Of a DNA stretch of 64,000 nt, positions 1 to 11,198 are shown in pieces; position 1 is the stretch's first letter; every line of letters starts with the position of its first letter. The position numbers and the translations under genes are program-made. Source of the stretch: Purshia tridentata (lineage: Eukaryota > Streptophyta > Magnoliopsida > Rosales > Rosaceae); the NCBI GenBank assembly GCA_003254885.1, contig QANT01000041.1:1-64000 (forward strand), read 5' to 3'. Under the pieces are notes generated by a model that saw nothing but the letters and a program-made list of their open reading frames with translations, was not told the DNA's origin and searched no databases.

Positions 1-190
1 AGTGCTTTTAAGAGGGTTTTTGAGAAGCACCTGACATGTGCTTCCATCAAGAAGCACTTCAAGTGCTTTTGCATGAATTATATATAATTTTTATAAAAAC
101 TTGTATTTGCTTCTTTATAGAATTGCTTCTTTATAGAATCGCTTCTAACAAAAGTGCTACTAAATAAAAACACTTCTAAAAAGTAGTGTT
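1..190. repeat. MITE-like fragment at window edge
   Basis: The stretch is built of repeated pieces of the type AGAAGCACTT and AAGTGCTTTT in both orientations, with the phrase TTGCTTCTTTATAGAAT partly duplicated around 107-140. This is the look of a short non-autonomous DNA transposon cut by the window edge. Similar pieces recur near 28945-28980. I cannot see both ends, so the family is not assigned. Confidence 0.4.
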
Positions 191-560
191 AAAAAGCCCA
201 TAGTTGGATGCATAAAATCTACCTCTCTTAACTCTATTAATTACATTAACTTATCAAAAAAAAAATAATGATGTATTTAAACTATCAATTAATCTAATAA
301 TATTAAAAAAGTTTTAAATTCAAATTTTCACGCCCTTAAGTAAAAAATGATTTCAGTATATAAATAATTAAATTTCAAATTACGAAATTTCAACTTTATT
401 GGAAATTTAAGCTAAAATAATTGACACTTTTAACAAAATTTTGATAATTTTAATTCGATAATATTTTGAAACTTTAAAAAAATGGGATATGACATACATG
501 CTCACCCACTTTCGGTCTTGAGGATAAAGAAAAGATGTAGATATTCGCAAATTGCAACCG
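191..560. other. AT-rich spacer
   Basis: I see only AT-rich sequence with no convincing ORF, RNA gene or repeat structure. Confidence 0.6.
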
Positions 561-580
561 ACTTTTTACTTTTCCTTTTG

Positions 581-1060
581 GGTGGGCCTCGTTTGCTAAG
601 TTTGGGTCTCCAGAAGAGCCCAAGTCCATACAAAACCAACTTCGTAACTTCGTCCAAATAATCCACTAAGTACCCGAACCTTTGCTATAAGGCCCATCCA
701 AACTCAAAGGCCCTTAAATCATCCAGCCCAAACTCTAAGGATAAATTCATTACTGAAAAATGTACAGGGCTATATATTACCCGTTTCCTCACCCGCCATC
801 TCTGCCTAATCAACCGCTAGGGTTCTCTGTTTCTCTTCACCCGCCTCCTCTGCCTATTCAGCAACTAGGGTTTCTCTGCTTCCACTCAAAATCTCTCAAG
901 TTCTGCATATTTCTTCTTTTACTGGTTTCTTCTTTTACTAGCTGTTTTCACATTTTGGTTAAGCGTGGCCCTTAAGATCGCCTTCCCTAACAACCATGGA
1001 AGCGTTTCGAGTCATAGCTGCGCAAGAGCAAAACAAAGTTTTGGAGGGTCTCTTTAGGGT
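581..1060 (+). promoter_or_regulatory. TGGGCC/telo-box promoter and leader of snoRNA transcript
   Basis: Several site II-like GGCCCA/GCCCAA/GGGCC elements lie between about 583 and 735. They are followed by telo-box sequence (CTAGGGTTT at 865-873, AGGGTT near 824 and again near 1050). In plants this pair of elements marks genes for ribosomal proteins, snoRNAs and other ribosome-biogenesis factors. No long coding frame follows; the 71-codon frame from 760 is low-complexity. I read this as the promoter and leader of a non-coding transcript that carries the two snoRNAs downstream. Confidence 0.45.
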
Positions 1061-1310
1061 TTTCCTTCTGAGCCCCTCCTCTCTTCTCCCACCTGAGTTT
1101 TGTTCATGAGGCATTGCTTTTTTCCCTTTGGGTCTTGGAGCTCATTTTCTCATTCTCTGAACCCCATGGCAAATAGCTTACACGCTATTTGATCCTGGGT
1201 TTTTCAGTTTATGGGGAGCTTCTGACCCATTGGTACTTTGTAAATGTCTCATTCTTGGGTGGGTAACATTTTCTTTAAGGTATAATTTGATTTAAGTTGG
1301 AAATGGGCTT

Positions 1311-1409
1311 GGCAAGAGTGATGATTCAATTAGATGTGTGAAAAGGGTATTGGGAAATGCCCTTTTCTGAACTTAATTTTTTGAGGCATTTATAATTGTC
1401 TGACTTGCC
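1311..1409 (+). ncRNA. C/D-box snoRNA, copy 1
   Basis: The terminal stem GGCAAG (1311-1316) pairs with CTTGCC (1404-1409). Just inside it are a perfect box C, GTGATGA, at about 1318-1324 and a perfect box D, CTGA, at 1400-1403. An internal CTGA follows the strong hairpin AAAAGGG/CCCTTTT (about 1341-1367) and could serve as box D'. Box, stem and about 99-nt length fit a C/D snoRNA guiding 2'-O-methylation or pre-rRNA processing. The likely guide is the stretch just 5' of box D. I did not find a convincing match in the 18S rRNA sequence as I recall it, so the target is open. A near-identical second copy 213 bp downstream supports functional conservation. Confidence 0.68.
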
Positions 1410-1523
1410 TCCCATCAGCATATATTTTAGTTCCTTACTAATTTAGTTATTTATCTAGTTTCTTACTCATATGGGATTTTTACATTTCTTATTGTATGAA
1501 TTGAGTAAGCTGGAAATTGGCTT

Positions 1524-1626
1524 GGCAAGAGTGATGATTCAATTAGATGTGTGAAAAGGGTATTGGGAAATGCCCTTTTGTGAACTCAAATTGTTGAGGC
1601 ATATATAATTGTCTGACTTGCTTGCC
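1524..1626 (+). ncRNA. C/D-box snoRNA, copy 2
   Basis: This is a tandem copy of the upstream snoRNA. The stem GGCAAG starts at 1524, box C GTGATGA follows at once and box D CTGA is at 1613-1616, with the closing CTTGC after it. The hairpin core is unchanged, while the internal box D'-like CTGA has become GTGA. The guide region before box D differs by a single base in the part shared with copy 1. Differences sit mostly in the linker, which is how duplicated plant snoRNA genes diverge. Target unknown. Confidence 0.62.
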
Positions 1627-1629
1627 ATC

Positions 1630-2574
1630 ATTTTTTACCTGAGTTCTCGACCAAGTAGATGTGTATTAGTTACCTGAGTTGTATGTTTTGGCGTTTGTGT
1701 ATTACTGCATTTTCAACTTCAAATTAACATACTTGAGTTCTTGTTAGTTCAAAGGTTGAAGTGGTTTGCTATCCCAGTTTTCAAAGTTGATATTGCATAA
1801 AGTCATTTTTGGTATAATGTATACGTCTTTGTTTCATTATATTAGAATTTGGTGTTTCAGTTGGTCATCCATTTTAACAGAGATTAAGTTGTACGCCAAA
1901 ATGCAGAATAAATTGGACAATTACGCACGACTTGTACTCCTATTTTCACTTGATGAGCTGCTTATTCAGTGTGTTAGTATTGTCACATTGTAGCTTGTCT
2001 ATCTGTCACCGAGGGAAATGGAACACCGAACATGGTTGTGGGCTTGTGTTGTGAACTTGTGAGGAGTGAGAAGTGGTTATTGTCGGACAAATCCAATCAA
2101 AGCTTTTGAGATGGAAATAATGCAACCTGCAATGACTTTGGCATTTGTGTCTTGTAGTTCCCGCAACTGGGTATTATTGATACTGTAACATATGATTTGC
2201 TTTTGCAGTAAATCCAGCTCAATTGTTCACTCAGTTCAGTTGGTAACTCTGAAACTATAGCCTTTACCAATTACTCATTCTCAATACCGTCAATAAGATT
2301 TATATGGATCGATATAACAACATTGGCAATTCGACCAATGTCGTAGGATTGCAGCAGGAGAAACAATAATCTCATAACCCCAAAAGCTTGAAAACGCTTT
2401 GAATTTGATAGGAGTTATATAATTTAGAAAACATTACCAAGCATAAAACTTAAGTTCATGAAACAGTAAATTCAAAACGAATAAATTGGGATTAGAGCTG
2501 TAAAGTACCCCCAATTCTTGATTGCCAAACAGACAACCTCCCCGCACAAAAAGTTGAGATAGATTCTGTAAAAT
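1630..2574. other. Spacer downstream of the snoRNAs
   Basis: No supported gene. The sequence may hold the rest of the snoRNA host transcript. A TTGATGA near 1950 looks like a box C, but I find no matching box D and stem. The last few hundred bases are probably the 3' UTR of the minus-strand S40 gene. Confidence 0.5.
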
Positions 2575-3237
2575 CTAATCAAGAAAGCCAGTCTTGCGCC
2601 AAATAGCGTTCCTGACCTGGCGTAAGTCCCTACCTTTCAGGGTCCTCCCCACGCCTTCCAGCACCGAAAATGTTGTCCTCATCGACACCTCCGACCCCCT
2701 CGCCACCAGCTCGTGCGGCGGCAGCATCTCTATGTCCCCGTAATCGTCGTCGTCCACCGCGTCAGCCAGATCCCCGCCGCTTCTCCGCTTCTCCATCATG
2801 GCCTTGGCCAGCACCGGCACCTTCATCGGCGCCGAGTGCTGCTGGAACTTCCTCGAAGGCGTCGACTTGGAGGAGTGACTCTCAAAATCACCGTCCGACG
2901 AGCTAGAGCTCTGGCTCTGAGTAAGAGGTCTCGGAATCGAAGGGATCGGTTTCGAGGATGATGAGATTGAGGGCTTGCGGTAGAGGACTTGGGGAGGGTC
3001 GTCGGGCTCGGGCAGCACCGCCAGTATGCCCGAGTTTTGCTGGCGAGTGAAAGTGAGTCGGTGGTTGTTGTCGTGGTTGGGTTCGGTGAAGTCGGTGGTC
3101 CAGAAAACCTCGGCCTCGTTGAGCTCGTCGCCGGCTGCGGCGATGGTAGTGGTGGAGGGAGGAGAGAATGAAAAGAGGCCAAGGAAGTGGTCCGACGACG
3201 GCGATCGGCGGTGGGAATAGCTGGTGATGGAGTCCAT
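2575..3237 (-). CDS. S40-type senescence regulator (DUF584)
   Basis: This single-exon gene codes for 220 residues. The start MDSITSYSHRR at 3237 is preferred to an upstream in-frame Met at 3486, because the extra 83 residues look like translated leader. The N-terminus carries a short Ser/His-rich motif (HRRSPSSDHFLG) and a Ser-rich middle. The C-terminal third has the family signature: PPHELVARG, then FSVLEGVGRTLKGRDLRQVR, then a WRKTGFLD end. S40/DUF584 proteins are small plant nuclear proteins linked to leaf senescence and stress; their biochemical function is poorly known. An acidic run (DDDDYGDIE) precedes the conserved tail. The high GC content across the exon produces many overlapping shadow frames. 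Family assignment is firm; role is by homology. Confidence 0.88.
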   Translation of the reverse strand: MDSITSYSHRRSPSSDHFLGLFSFSPPSTTTIAAAGDELNEAEVFWTTDFTEPNHDNNHRLTFTRQQNSGILAVLPEPDDPPQVLYRKPSISSSSKPIPSIPRPLTQSQSSSSSDGDFESHSSKSTPSRKFQQHSAPMKVPVLAKAMMEKRRSGGDLADAVDDDDYGDIEMLPPHELVARGSEVSMRTTFSVLEGVGRTLKGRDLRQVRNAIWRKTGFLD

Positions 3238-5199
3238 TGGGATTTGGGTTTTTTTTTTCAGAGGAAAAAACAGGGGAATTTTGGGTGTGGCGGGGAGACG
3301 CAGAGTGTGGTGGGAACTGGAAAAAGTGGGAGAAGAGAAGAAAAGAAGGGGCACCTGAATATGTTGGGGGAGTGGGACCCACATGGGAGTTGCTTTCGGA
3401 ATCGATGATGTGGCCGATGGTCTTGGGCTTCGGACTTTAGTTGCTGGGTCCCGCAGGCCTGGTAAGCAAGTCGCATCTAAGTCCAACCTTATCTGTATGT
3501 GTGGGGGACGGGTTTTTGAGGTTTGTTGATTAGTTCTATACCATAATCAAGTTTTAGACGAAAGCAGAGTTTTTACTCAGCTTAGTTTCTGTTTTGTTCT
3601 TTTTTGGTACCATGCATTTATTTTTAACCATTGAAGAAAGAAGAAAGAATAAAGAGAGGAAGAAAGGAGAAAGAGTGAGAGTGAGATGGCTAGGATCTAA
3701 AGTCCATTACCAAAATGGGTATTAAGCTGAATAAGAAACTTGCACTCGTTTTAGACTGCCTAATATGTATATCATGCATCATTTAAATCTATCCAATGAT
3801 TGTGTGCTTTAGATTATCAATAATCAGTCGAATTGAGTTGGATTGGTTTGGTTTTATTTTATTTAGTTACAAGAAATGGATTGTGGGTTCCTATTGTAAC
3901 AATGTGGAGTATTGTTTCTAAAATATATAATTTTGTATAGTGACTTAGAAGAGTCTTGGGCTATTTCTCTTATTATCAATTAATTTTTAGATGAATGTCT
4001 AAATTTTTTCATGATATTAGAACAGATTCATCCATGTGTGTTAGGTCATATGGTCACACTTGTTCCACATAACCCAATATGAGTATGGGTTGTCCATATG
4101 TTTAGCTTAAAGTGATGTCACACGTTAACTTCATGTCACCTAACATGAATAGTAATAACACATGTATGAGGGTGTGTGAAAATTATATATTAAGAAGTAT
4201 AATTTTGTATAATGACTTCTATACTAATTCTAATATGCAATAAGAGTTAGGATCAAAAGATGGTCAAACATATCCAAATCGATCCTCATCCACCCAAACC
4301 AGTTTCTTCAGTAGTCATCATTTGGGAAACTATCATTCATTCATTTTAATATTAATAGTCTTAGTAATCTTTATATATTATAAGAAAATTTTGAAATTTA
4401 ATCAAGAAACCAAATTATAATATATTTTTTGTGTGGAATTTGCCCTCTTGTGCTCGTTCTAATATTAACCCCTCTGCTGCCAAACAAGTATATTTTTGGT
4501 TTGAACATAAGTTTCACTTAATATATAGGCTTGACGTTTATACTTTACACACAAAGTTTTAATAATATAAAAAAAAAAAATTCAACTAGACATTAATTGG
4601 GATTTATATTTTTGGTGGTAAAACACTTTCTCTCACAATTTAAAATACTAGAATTCAACACTCACATTGTTTCTTGTACGAATACAATATTGAAATTCGA
4701 CCAAATAATAAAAGTAAAACAATTGATAAAAGGAAAGTTTTACAACTGTTTTCCTTCTACAATTCTAACTAATATTCAACATTACTTTGTTATATGGAAA
4801 CATAAAAAGTGCACTACCACCTAACTAAAAACTCAGTTACGTTAAGTTACGTATCAATAAATCAATGTAAGGGTATTAATATTATTTAATTTAATTTTAA
4901 CTCATTATTCCTCCCTAGCGTGGACTCGCGGACCACCGGAACAGAGTACACCCGGCGCATTTTAGAACAACACACCTTTCACTTTCTTTCCAGTTCCAGT
5001 TTTCCCACGTTTACGTTTGACTGTCATTCCGATTGAAACCTGGCAGAGGTCGTCCCAAAGCCGCCATGATTACCACGGTAATTACGAATCTGCCATTGCT
5101 GTCCTCTGCTCTATCCCCAAATTCTATAATAGGCTCTTACTTTTGTCCATTGTGTTTCTAATTCTGTATTTTCACTACTCTCCTCTTCAATTTTGTGGT
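3238..5199. other. Divergent intergenic region, S40 / SNX1
   Basis: The two flanking genes are transcribed away from each other. The first few hundred bases should hold the S40 promoter and leader; the last 250 bases hold the SNX1 leader. In between is AT-rich DNA with a purine-rich run near 3632-3690 and a loosely repeated phrase TATAATTTTGTATA(G/A)TGACTT (about 3926 and 4198). No coding frame is convincing. Confidence 0.55.
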
Positions 5200-8100
5200 A
5201 TGGAGCAGCAGAGAAGCTTATCGGGGTCGTCGCAGAGTCCTAGATCTCCGTCCGCACAGCCCTACCTGTCAGTCTCAGTGACTGATCCTGTGAAATTGGG
5301 CAATGGCGTCCAGGCCTATATCTCCTACCGAGTAATCACAAAGGTGATTTCTTGATTTGTTTTTCATTTGTGTTATTCATCCTAAATTTTATTGGATTAT
5401 GTTAGGGTTTATGGCAGGATTTGTTTTTGCGATTTTGGGTTGATTGCGTAATTAACAGTAGCTGCATGGCTGATTTTTTAGCTCAAAGTATAGGGGCCGA
5501 TAAAAATTTTCATTTTGTGATATTATTTGTGATGAAAAGGTTGATTATTGATTGGATTAGGGCCAATTTTTACATTAAGCTGTTTAGTATGTCTGCTTCT
5601 TATTATTACATGCATGCAAATGAGCTATGCTTTTTCTGTGATCTTTTGAGCTCGAGCATGCAGTGAATAACATGCTTGGTGACTTATTGATGGTTGACTG
5701 AGCATGTAATCTGTGAATTTTTATCAAATATAATGCATCTTCTTCAAATCTTGTTTTTGTGCCTATTGTTCATGCAATCTGATAGGTTTAATTACATTCT
5801 TGATGTATAACTTTTGAATGGTGGGATACTTTTGTTTTTGCAGACAAATTTTCCTGAGTACCAAGGGCCAGAGAAGATTGTTATTCGGCGTTACAATGAT
5901 TTTGTTTGGCTACGTGATCGTCTTTTTGAAAAGTACAAAGGAATTTTTATTCCTCCTCTTCCAGAAAAGAGTGCTGTAGGTAACAACGTTACTCTAATTG
6001 TTTTTGAGATCTCTTTGGTGTACTTTTAAAGTAGGAAATGCTTTGTTTTCCTTGCCATGAGCATAATTGTTTTTCTGCGTCTAAATTGAGTTGCTTGCAG
6101 TCTAATGTATGCTTTGTATGGCTTGACATACCCAGCTAGGTATGTCTTGTTTATTGTTTATTTTTTCAAATTGCCAATCAAGCAATTGTGGTAATGCCTG
6201 GGTGGTTAGCCCACCCTATGGGAATTCCTTTTATTTTATTTTTATTTTTTATGTTTAAAACCATGCTTGGAGTGATTTAGGCACCTAAATGTTTACCGTT
6301 TTCACTGCTTTACCCAACTTTTTAATTTTTTAGTCCAAAGAAGGGCCTAGGGGCCATAAGTTGAATTCAACAGGTCACTTCTGTCTAACCCTATTGCCTA
6401 TACGGTGCTTTGTGCATTTTTCTTATTGGCTACATGAAAATATTTATGTGAGGTTCTGTAAGGATCACATGTAGATGTATCCATATTCTTTTTGAAATGC
6501 AATTTTAATATACAAGCTTATCCAAATTTGCTTTTAGATTATAGCTCTGCTGACAGCACAGTAAATTGCAATGATATGGTTAGTATTTATGCTGATATCT
6601 TGATTTTGGGTTGGTGCTCATTGGTGTAGTTTTACTGGAGAAACAAGTAAAGATTATGCTGGAAGAGTTTAAATTAAACGTGGACTAACTTCAGTCACTT
6701 ATTGCAGAAAAGTTCCGATTCAGTGCTGAATTCATTGAGATGAGGCGTCAAGCATTGGATGTTTTTGTCAATCGAATAGCTTCACATCATGAGCTTCGGC
6801 AAAGTGAGGATCTGAGAACCTTCTTGCAGGCAGATGAAGAGGTGATGTTTCTAAACTGATGCCTTGAGTTGCACAGTTTATTCTTGTGTCACTACTAACT
6901 TACTGGTCACCCCTGTTTGACCTCTTAAAAATAGCTGGATTGATTGTTTGTTCACACACAAACACGTACCACTATAGAGACTTTGTATTGTAGAATGTGC
7001 AAAGGCGTCAGAATATTTGACATGCTCATATTACTTGTTCAGACAATGGAGAGGTTAAGGTTCCAAGAGACTGGTATCTTTAAGAAGAAGCCAGCAGATT
7101 TGATGCAAATTTTCAAGGTAACGTAGACTCTGCTCAGTGTTCTTAAGATTAACAATTTCCGTGATATATTTAGGAACATTCTGTAACTTTTAGGTTTCTT
7201 CTTATTTTGTATAATTTTCCAGCTAGAACTTTATATAAAATATTGATAAGTTGTCTGTATATTTTGAAAGGTAGCAATTGTTGCCAACCTGGATGAAGTT
7301 AGTTATGATCTATTTTTGTTAGCGGGTTTTCTATGTTCTGCTTGTTGATGATACATCTAAATTTTGTAAATTCCTTCAAGATTTTTTTTTGGCTATAAGT
7401 ATGTTGTTGAAGGGGGGCAGTCTTCATTTGCACCGCACAGTCATTTGCTTGTGCATTTATGATTTTTATTGGATTGAATAGGATCCTTAAACTAGTAAAC
7501 TTCTGGAGAGATGGATTTGATTCAGCGATAACTTACCTAATTATCTGACAGGATGTACAATCTAAAGTGAGCGATGTTGTTCTCGGAAAGGAAAAGCCAG
7601 TGGAAGAGTCAAATCCTGAATATGAGAAGTTGAAACACTACATCTTTGAGCTTGAAAACCACTTGGCTGAAGCTCAGAAGCATGCATATCGTCTTGTAAA
7701 GAGGCACAGAGGTAATAACAATTTCAAGGCTTATTTTTTTATCTTGTTATTGTTTCTTTATCAAGGGTTCACTTTATTGTCAATTCAGAATGTGGTTATT
7801 GGATAAAATTGATTCTTTATAACTTTATTTCTGCAGAGCTGGGACAGTCTCTATCAGATTTCGGGAAAGCAGCCAAGCTTCTTGGAGCTTGTGAAGGTAA
7901 TGCTCTTGGAAAGGCTTTTTCCGAGCTTGGGGAAAAGTCAGAGGCATTATCAGTTAAACTGCAAAAGGAGGTAGAATTTAATTGATAATTCATCCTAACA
8001 TGAGTCTAGCAGTGTGTAAAGCATGCATGCTTGTTTGAACATTTGTTTGAGGTTGTCTCTCTGCATTTGTGTCTAGCTATGAATTTTTATTTTATTTAAG

Positions 8101-9302
8101 AGCTTTTCCTGTTGTATTATAGTATTTCCATCTTTGTATTTCTTTGTAGGCTCACCAACTCTTAATGAATTTTGAAGAACCCTTGAAAGATTATGTTCGC
8201 GCTGTGCAGTCTGTTAAGGTGAGTTTGGTTTGACTTGATAAATGTTTTTGGATCATATCAACCCTTAAGAGACTTTTCTCTTTTTCCTTGAATAGAACTT
8301 TAGATGTATAATTAATCTAAAATTTTGATCCTCAACATTTATACATGTGGGAAAATATAATTCATGGATATGGATTATTAGTAGAATTTATCCTGCCCAT
8401 CGCTAATATTTTGTAGACTTTGTTCCTCCATTCTGGGTAATCTTCATTTGTCTAGGAGCTGATCCTGTGGGAAAAGTTAATAAGTGGATGTGAATTGTCT
8501 GTAGAATCGTTTTCCCACCCATTTTGGCCTTCTGGGTAGTCTTCGTCTGTTATAGAAGCTGATCCTGTTGATTTTGTGTGTTGAAACAGGCCACGATAGC
8601 TGAGAGAGCAAATGCCTTCAGGCAACAATGTGAACTTGCTGAAACAATTAAGTTGAAGGAGATAAATCTGTATGCATCTGGCCAACTGCTTTTTCTTTTC
8701 ATTGCTTGTCTGAATCCTCTCTTAGGATGACCTCTTGTATATGAAAAACATAGACAAGTATCCACTATGGTCATCTTCAGTTTTCAGTAATTAAAATAAA
8801 ATTTTTGAAGAACAAAAAACTCATTTCATTGAGATGAAGTAGGACTTCACTAGTTGATATGGATACCCGGTGGTCGGTCTTTTCTGTATTCGTCAATTGG
8901 CCTGATGATTGTTTGATCCTTTTTTTAAAAAACTGGTTTGCAGTGACAAACTCATGCTAACCCGATCAGACAAGGTGGGAGAAGCTGAGCTAGAGTACAA
9001 GGAGGCAAGTCAGCTGATGCAATCGTATATGGTGTACACATTAGGATCTTCAAGACTTCATCATGTTACTAAACTTGGTTTTTGTGATGCAGTTGAAGGC
9101 CGACAGTGAGGAAGCGACTAGAAGATTTGAAACAATGGTGCGACTGATGAATGAAGAGATTGTCCGCTTTCAGGATCAAAAAACAATAGATATGGGGATT
9201 GCTTTCCATGAATTTGCCAAAGGACAGGCACGCCTGGCAAATAGTATTGCAGATGCTTGGCGAAGTCTCCTACCTAAGCTTGAATCTTGTTCCTCTGCTT
9301 AG
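5200..9302 (+). CDS. SNX1: Sorting nexin 1 (retromer subunit)
   Basis: There are ten exons: 5200-5343, 5844-5979, 6708-6841, 7043-7117, 7552-7711, 7837-7970, 8150-8218, 8590-8669, 8944-9004 and 9093-9302, summing to 400 residues in clean phase. The N-terminal PX domain (about residues 20-140) shows the phosphoinositide-binding RRYNDF and PPLPEK motifs. The C-terminal half is a helical BAR domain ending in GQARLANSIADAWRSLLPK, the diagnostic SNX1 tail. SNX1 binds PI3P on endosomes and forms the membrane-bending part of retromer with SNX2 and the VPS26/29/35 core, recycling vacuolar sorting receptors and PIN auxin carriers. Length matches Arabidopsis SNX1 (about 402). The ninth intron uses a GC donor. 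The start is the ATG opening MEQQRSLSGSS. Confidence 0.94.
8348..8578 (+). repeat. Tandem duplication inside SNX1 intron 7
   Basis: Two adjacent diverged copies of about 115 bp (8348-8467 and 8467-8578) share GTGGGAAAA, GTAGAAT, CTTCTGGGTA-like and AGCTGATCCTGT phrases. The second copy ends just before the exon starting at 8590. No coding content. Confidence 0.6.
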
Positions 9303-10242
9303 TGAATGAACATAAAACCATTGCAGTATACTTCACTTTGTTCGTAGAGATGGCAGGCAGCTCTTCCTTTGTAAAACCTGTCGACCTAACAGAGAGGAAC
9401 ATAGAAGGGACTTTGAAAAAAAAAAAAAATCAGTTTATATTATATACCAATGTGTTGAGCACATGTGTCACTTGTAAAAACATTGTCTTTCACCTCTTTT
9501 TTTCTCATGAACATTATAAAAATTCTCTAATTTGAAATTCTTGGTAAATTGAATCAAATACCACTCTACTAAAATCTCACAACATCATTTAGATACTTGA
9601 TTTGTATGGTTTTTTGTATTCAATTGATTAAGATTGTGTCTGTTTTTTCGTTAAGTTGGGCCATGAATCAATCAATATATAAAATAATTAAGTCAAAATA
9701 ATTCCACTTTTGTTAATCTAATTTTATTTCTTTCTTTTTGATGCATTTATTGGAGTAAATTTATTTTAACGGCTTTCGTACGGTACTAGGCTCCACGAAT
9801 CATGGAGGAGAGTTCCATATAGGACAAAATCTCATCCAGCCAAAAATGATTGTTTCTACAATTCTAAGAAAAGCTAGCGAGTGCGAGTGCGAGTGCAAGT
9901 TTGCAACTCGGTTACAAATTTACAATTGCAAGAAGAGGAATGCTAGCCACAGTCGCCCAAAGCGACTGTAGCCCAAAGTCGCTCACCTTAATCAACTTAA
10001 AGAAGCCACGTGCTTTTCATTCTTCTACTTTTTTTCTGGGTTGGGGCTGGGGGATTCCTCTTGCAAGAAATGTAACCTCATATTATAGCATGACCAAATA
10101 AACGTCAAAGCAGTTTGCTGACATGGCATGAATTGATTGGAAGATCATGAGCCGCTTCTCGCCAATCATTCCCGCCTTGTAAAAGAAATGTGAAGAAGGA
10201 GAGGCCTCTATCCTTCCTATCTCAACTTTCAGAAACTTGTTC
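9303..10242. other. Intergenic, SNX1 3' end to next promoter
   Basis: This holds the SNX1 3' UTR, an AT-rich stretch and then the promoter and leader of the next gene. A short GAGTGC triplet-like run sits near 9880-9898. No gene is seen. Confidence 0.6.
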
Positions 10243-10656
10243 ATGGCCACTGCTGTGACTGTGACTGTGACTGTGAGAATGAAGCTACTTCACTTCCACT
10301 CCGCGCGTGCCAATTCCCAAATGCTATCTTCTCCTCCTCTTGCTGTTCTCACTTCCTCGCCACTCCTATCTACCAATCTCACCACCAGTAACACCTCCAG
10401 CTGCGGCTTCTATAAGCTTAGTTTAAATTCCGGCCACCACCGCCACCCAAATCCAACGACGGTGGCCAAGGCGTCGCAGGCGAGTGACAGCCTTGTGCCG
10501 GCCGACGACGCTGAAGATGGAGTCTTGCTCGGGACCATGAAATTGCCTTCAGACACAGATCTTCCGAGATTCCAAATCTTGCTATTCCAGGTATGTAAGA
10601 AATGTATTTAAGTTTTCAAATGCATTAGTTATCATTGAAGCTGGAATAGCTCAGTT

Positions 10657-10689
<33 letters not shown>

Positions 10690-11198
10690 GAGGTTCAACC
10701 CCTCCTTCTAGCGCTTCAGCTCTATTTTTTTTTTTTTCCTTTTTTTCAATTTTAAACGTGAAAATGATGTGTTCATTTTACAGTGGGCCAACAGTCTCTG
10801 CCAAGGAGCGAATCTGCCGCTTCCTGTGCCTTTGAAGGTACTCATTACTCGCTAATTTAATTAGTTTCTCCATTTATATTGTCTTAGCTTTGTTGGGTTC
10901 TCATTATTTTGGTTGCTAATTGAGGCCTAGAGCCTCCTTGCAAAATGTAATGGCGATGAAACAGGTGGACAAAATTGCAGGTGGAACTAGATTGGGTTTT
11001 ATTACAATAGGGGATGGGGAGACTGAGGTCCCTGTGTACATAGATTGCCTGGTTTTTCCAGCAAATGGTGATTCTGCGCCAATATTCCGAGCTGTGAGAA
11101 ATGGACGCACGAAGGACCGAACGCCTCCCGGTGAGCCCAGAATCATGAGAAGTCTTATGCTGGCTCTTCAGAAGTCGGTTCAAATTGCCAGAGTATAA
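10243..11198 (+). CDS. Plastid-targeted protein of unknown function (DUF7148-like)
   Basis: Three exons (10243-10590, 10784-10837, 10965-11198) give 211 residues. The first about 80 residues are rich in Ser/Thr/Pro and poor in acid, like a chloroplast transit peptide. The mature part begins near GVLLGTMKLPSDTDLPRF and continues through LLFQWANSLCQGANLPLPVPLKVDKI, a highly conserved plant block. It then runs through GFITIGDGETEVPVYIDC to GRTKDRTPPGEPRIMRSLM. I recognise this as a conserved green-lineage family that I recall as DUF7148; no biochemical role is known to me. The start at 10243 is the first ATG of the frame. A complete tRNA-Asn gene lies within intron 1 on the same strand. Confidence 0.82.
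10640..10713 (+). tRNA. tRNA-Asn (anticodon GTT), nested in an intron
   Basis: A 74-nt cloverleaf starts GCTGGAATAGC. The anticodon stem TGTGG/CCACA frames the loop CTGTTAA, giving anticodon GTT. The T arm is GGAGG-TTCAACC-CCTCC and the acceptor closes with CTAGCG. Internal A and B boxes are intact, and a long T run starts about 12 bases downstream as a Pol III terminator. It matches the standard plant tRNA-Asn closely. It sits inside intron 1 of the surrounding plastid-protein gene, in the same orientation. Confidence 0.95.

Noticed and set aside
1950-2010. Possible third C/D snoRNA (TTGATGA)
   Set aside because: No box D at the right distance and no closing stem.
2670-3440. Several plus- and minus-strand frames of 60-160 codons overlapping the S40 gene
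   Set aside because: They are shadows of a GC-rich single-exon gene; only the 2575-3237 minus frame carries family motifs.
5017-5199. In-frame upstream extension of SNX1
   Set aside because: The extension is unlike any SNX1 N-terminus; the ATG at 5200 gives the known protein start and length.
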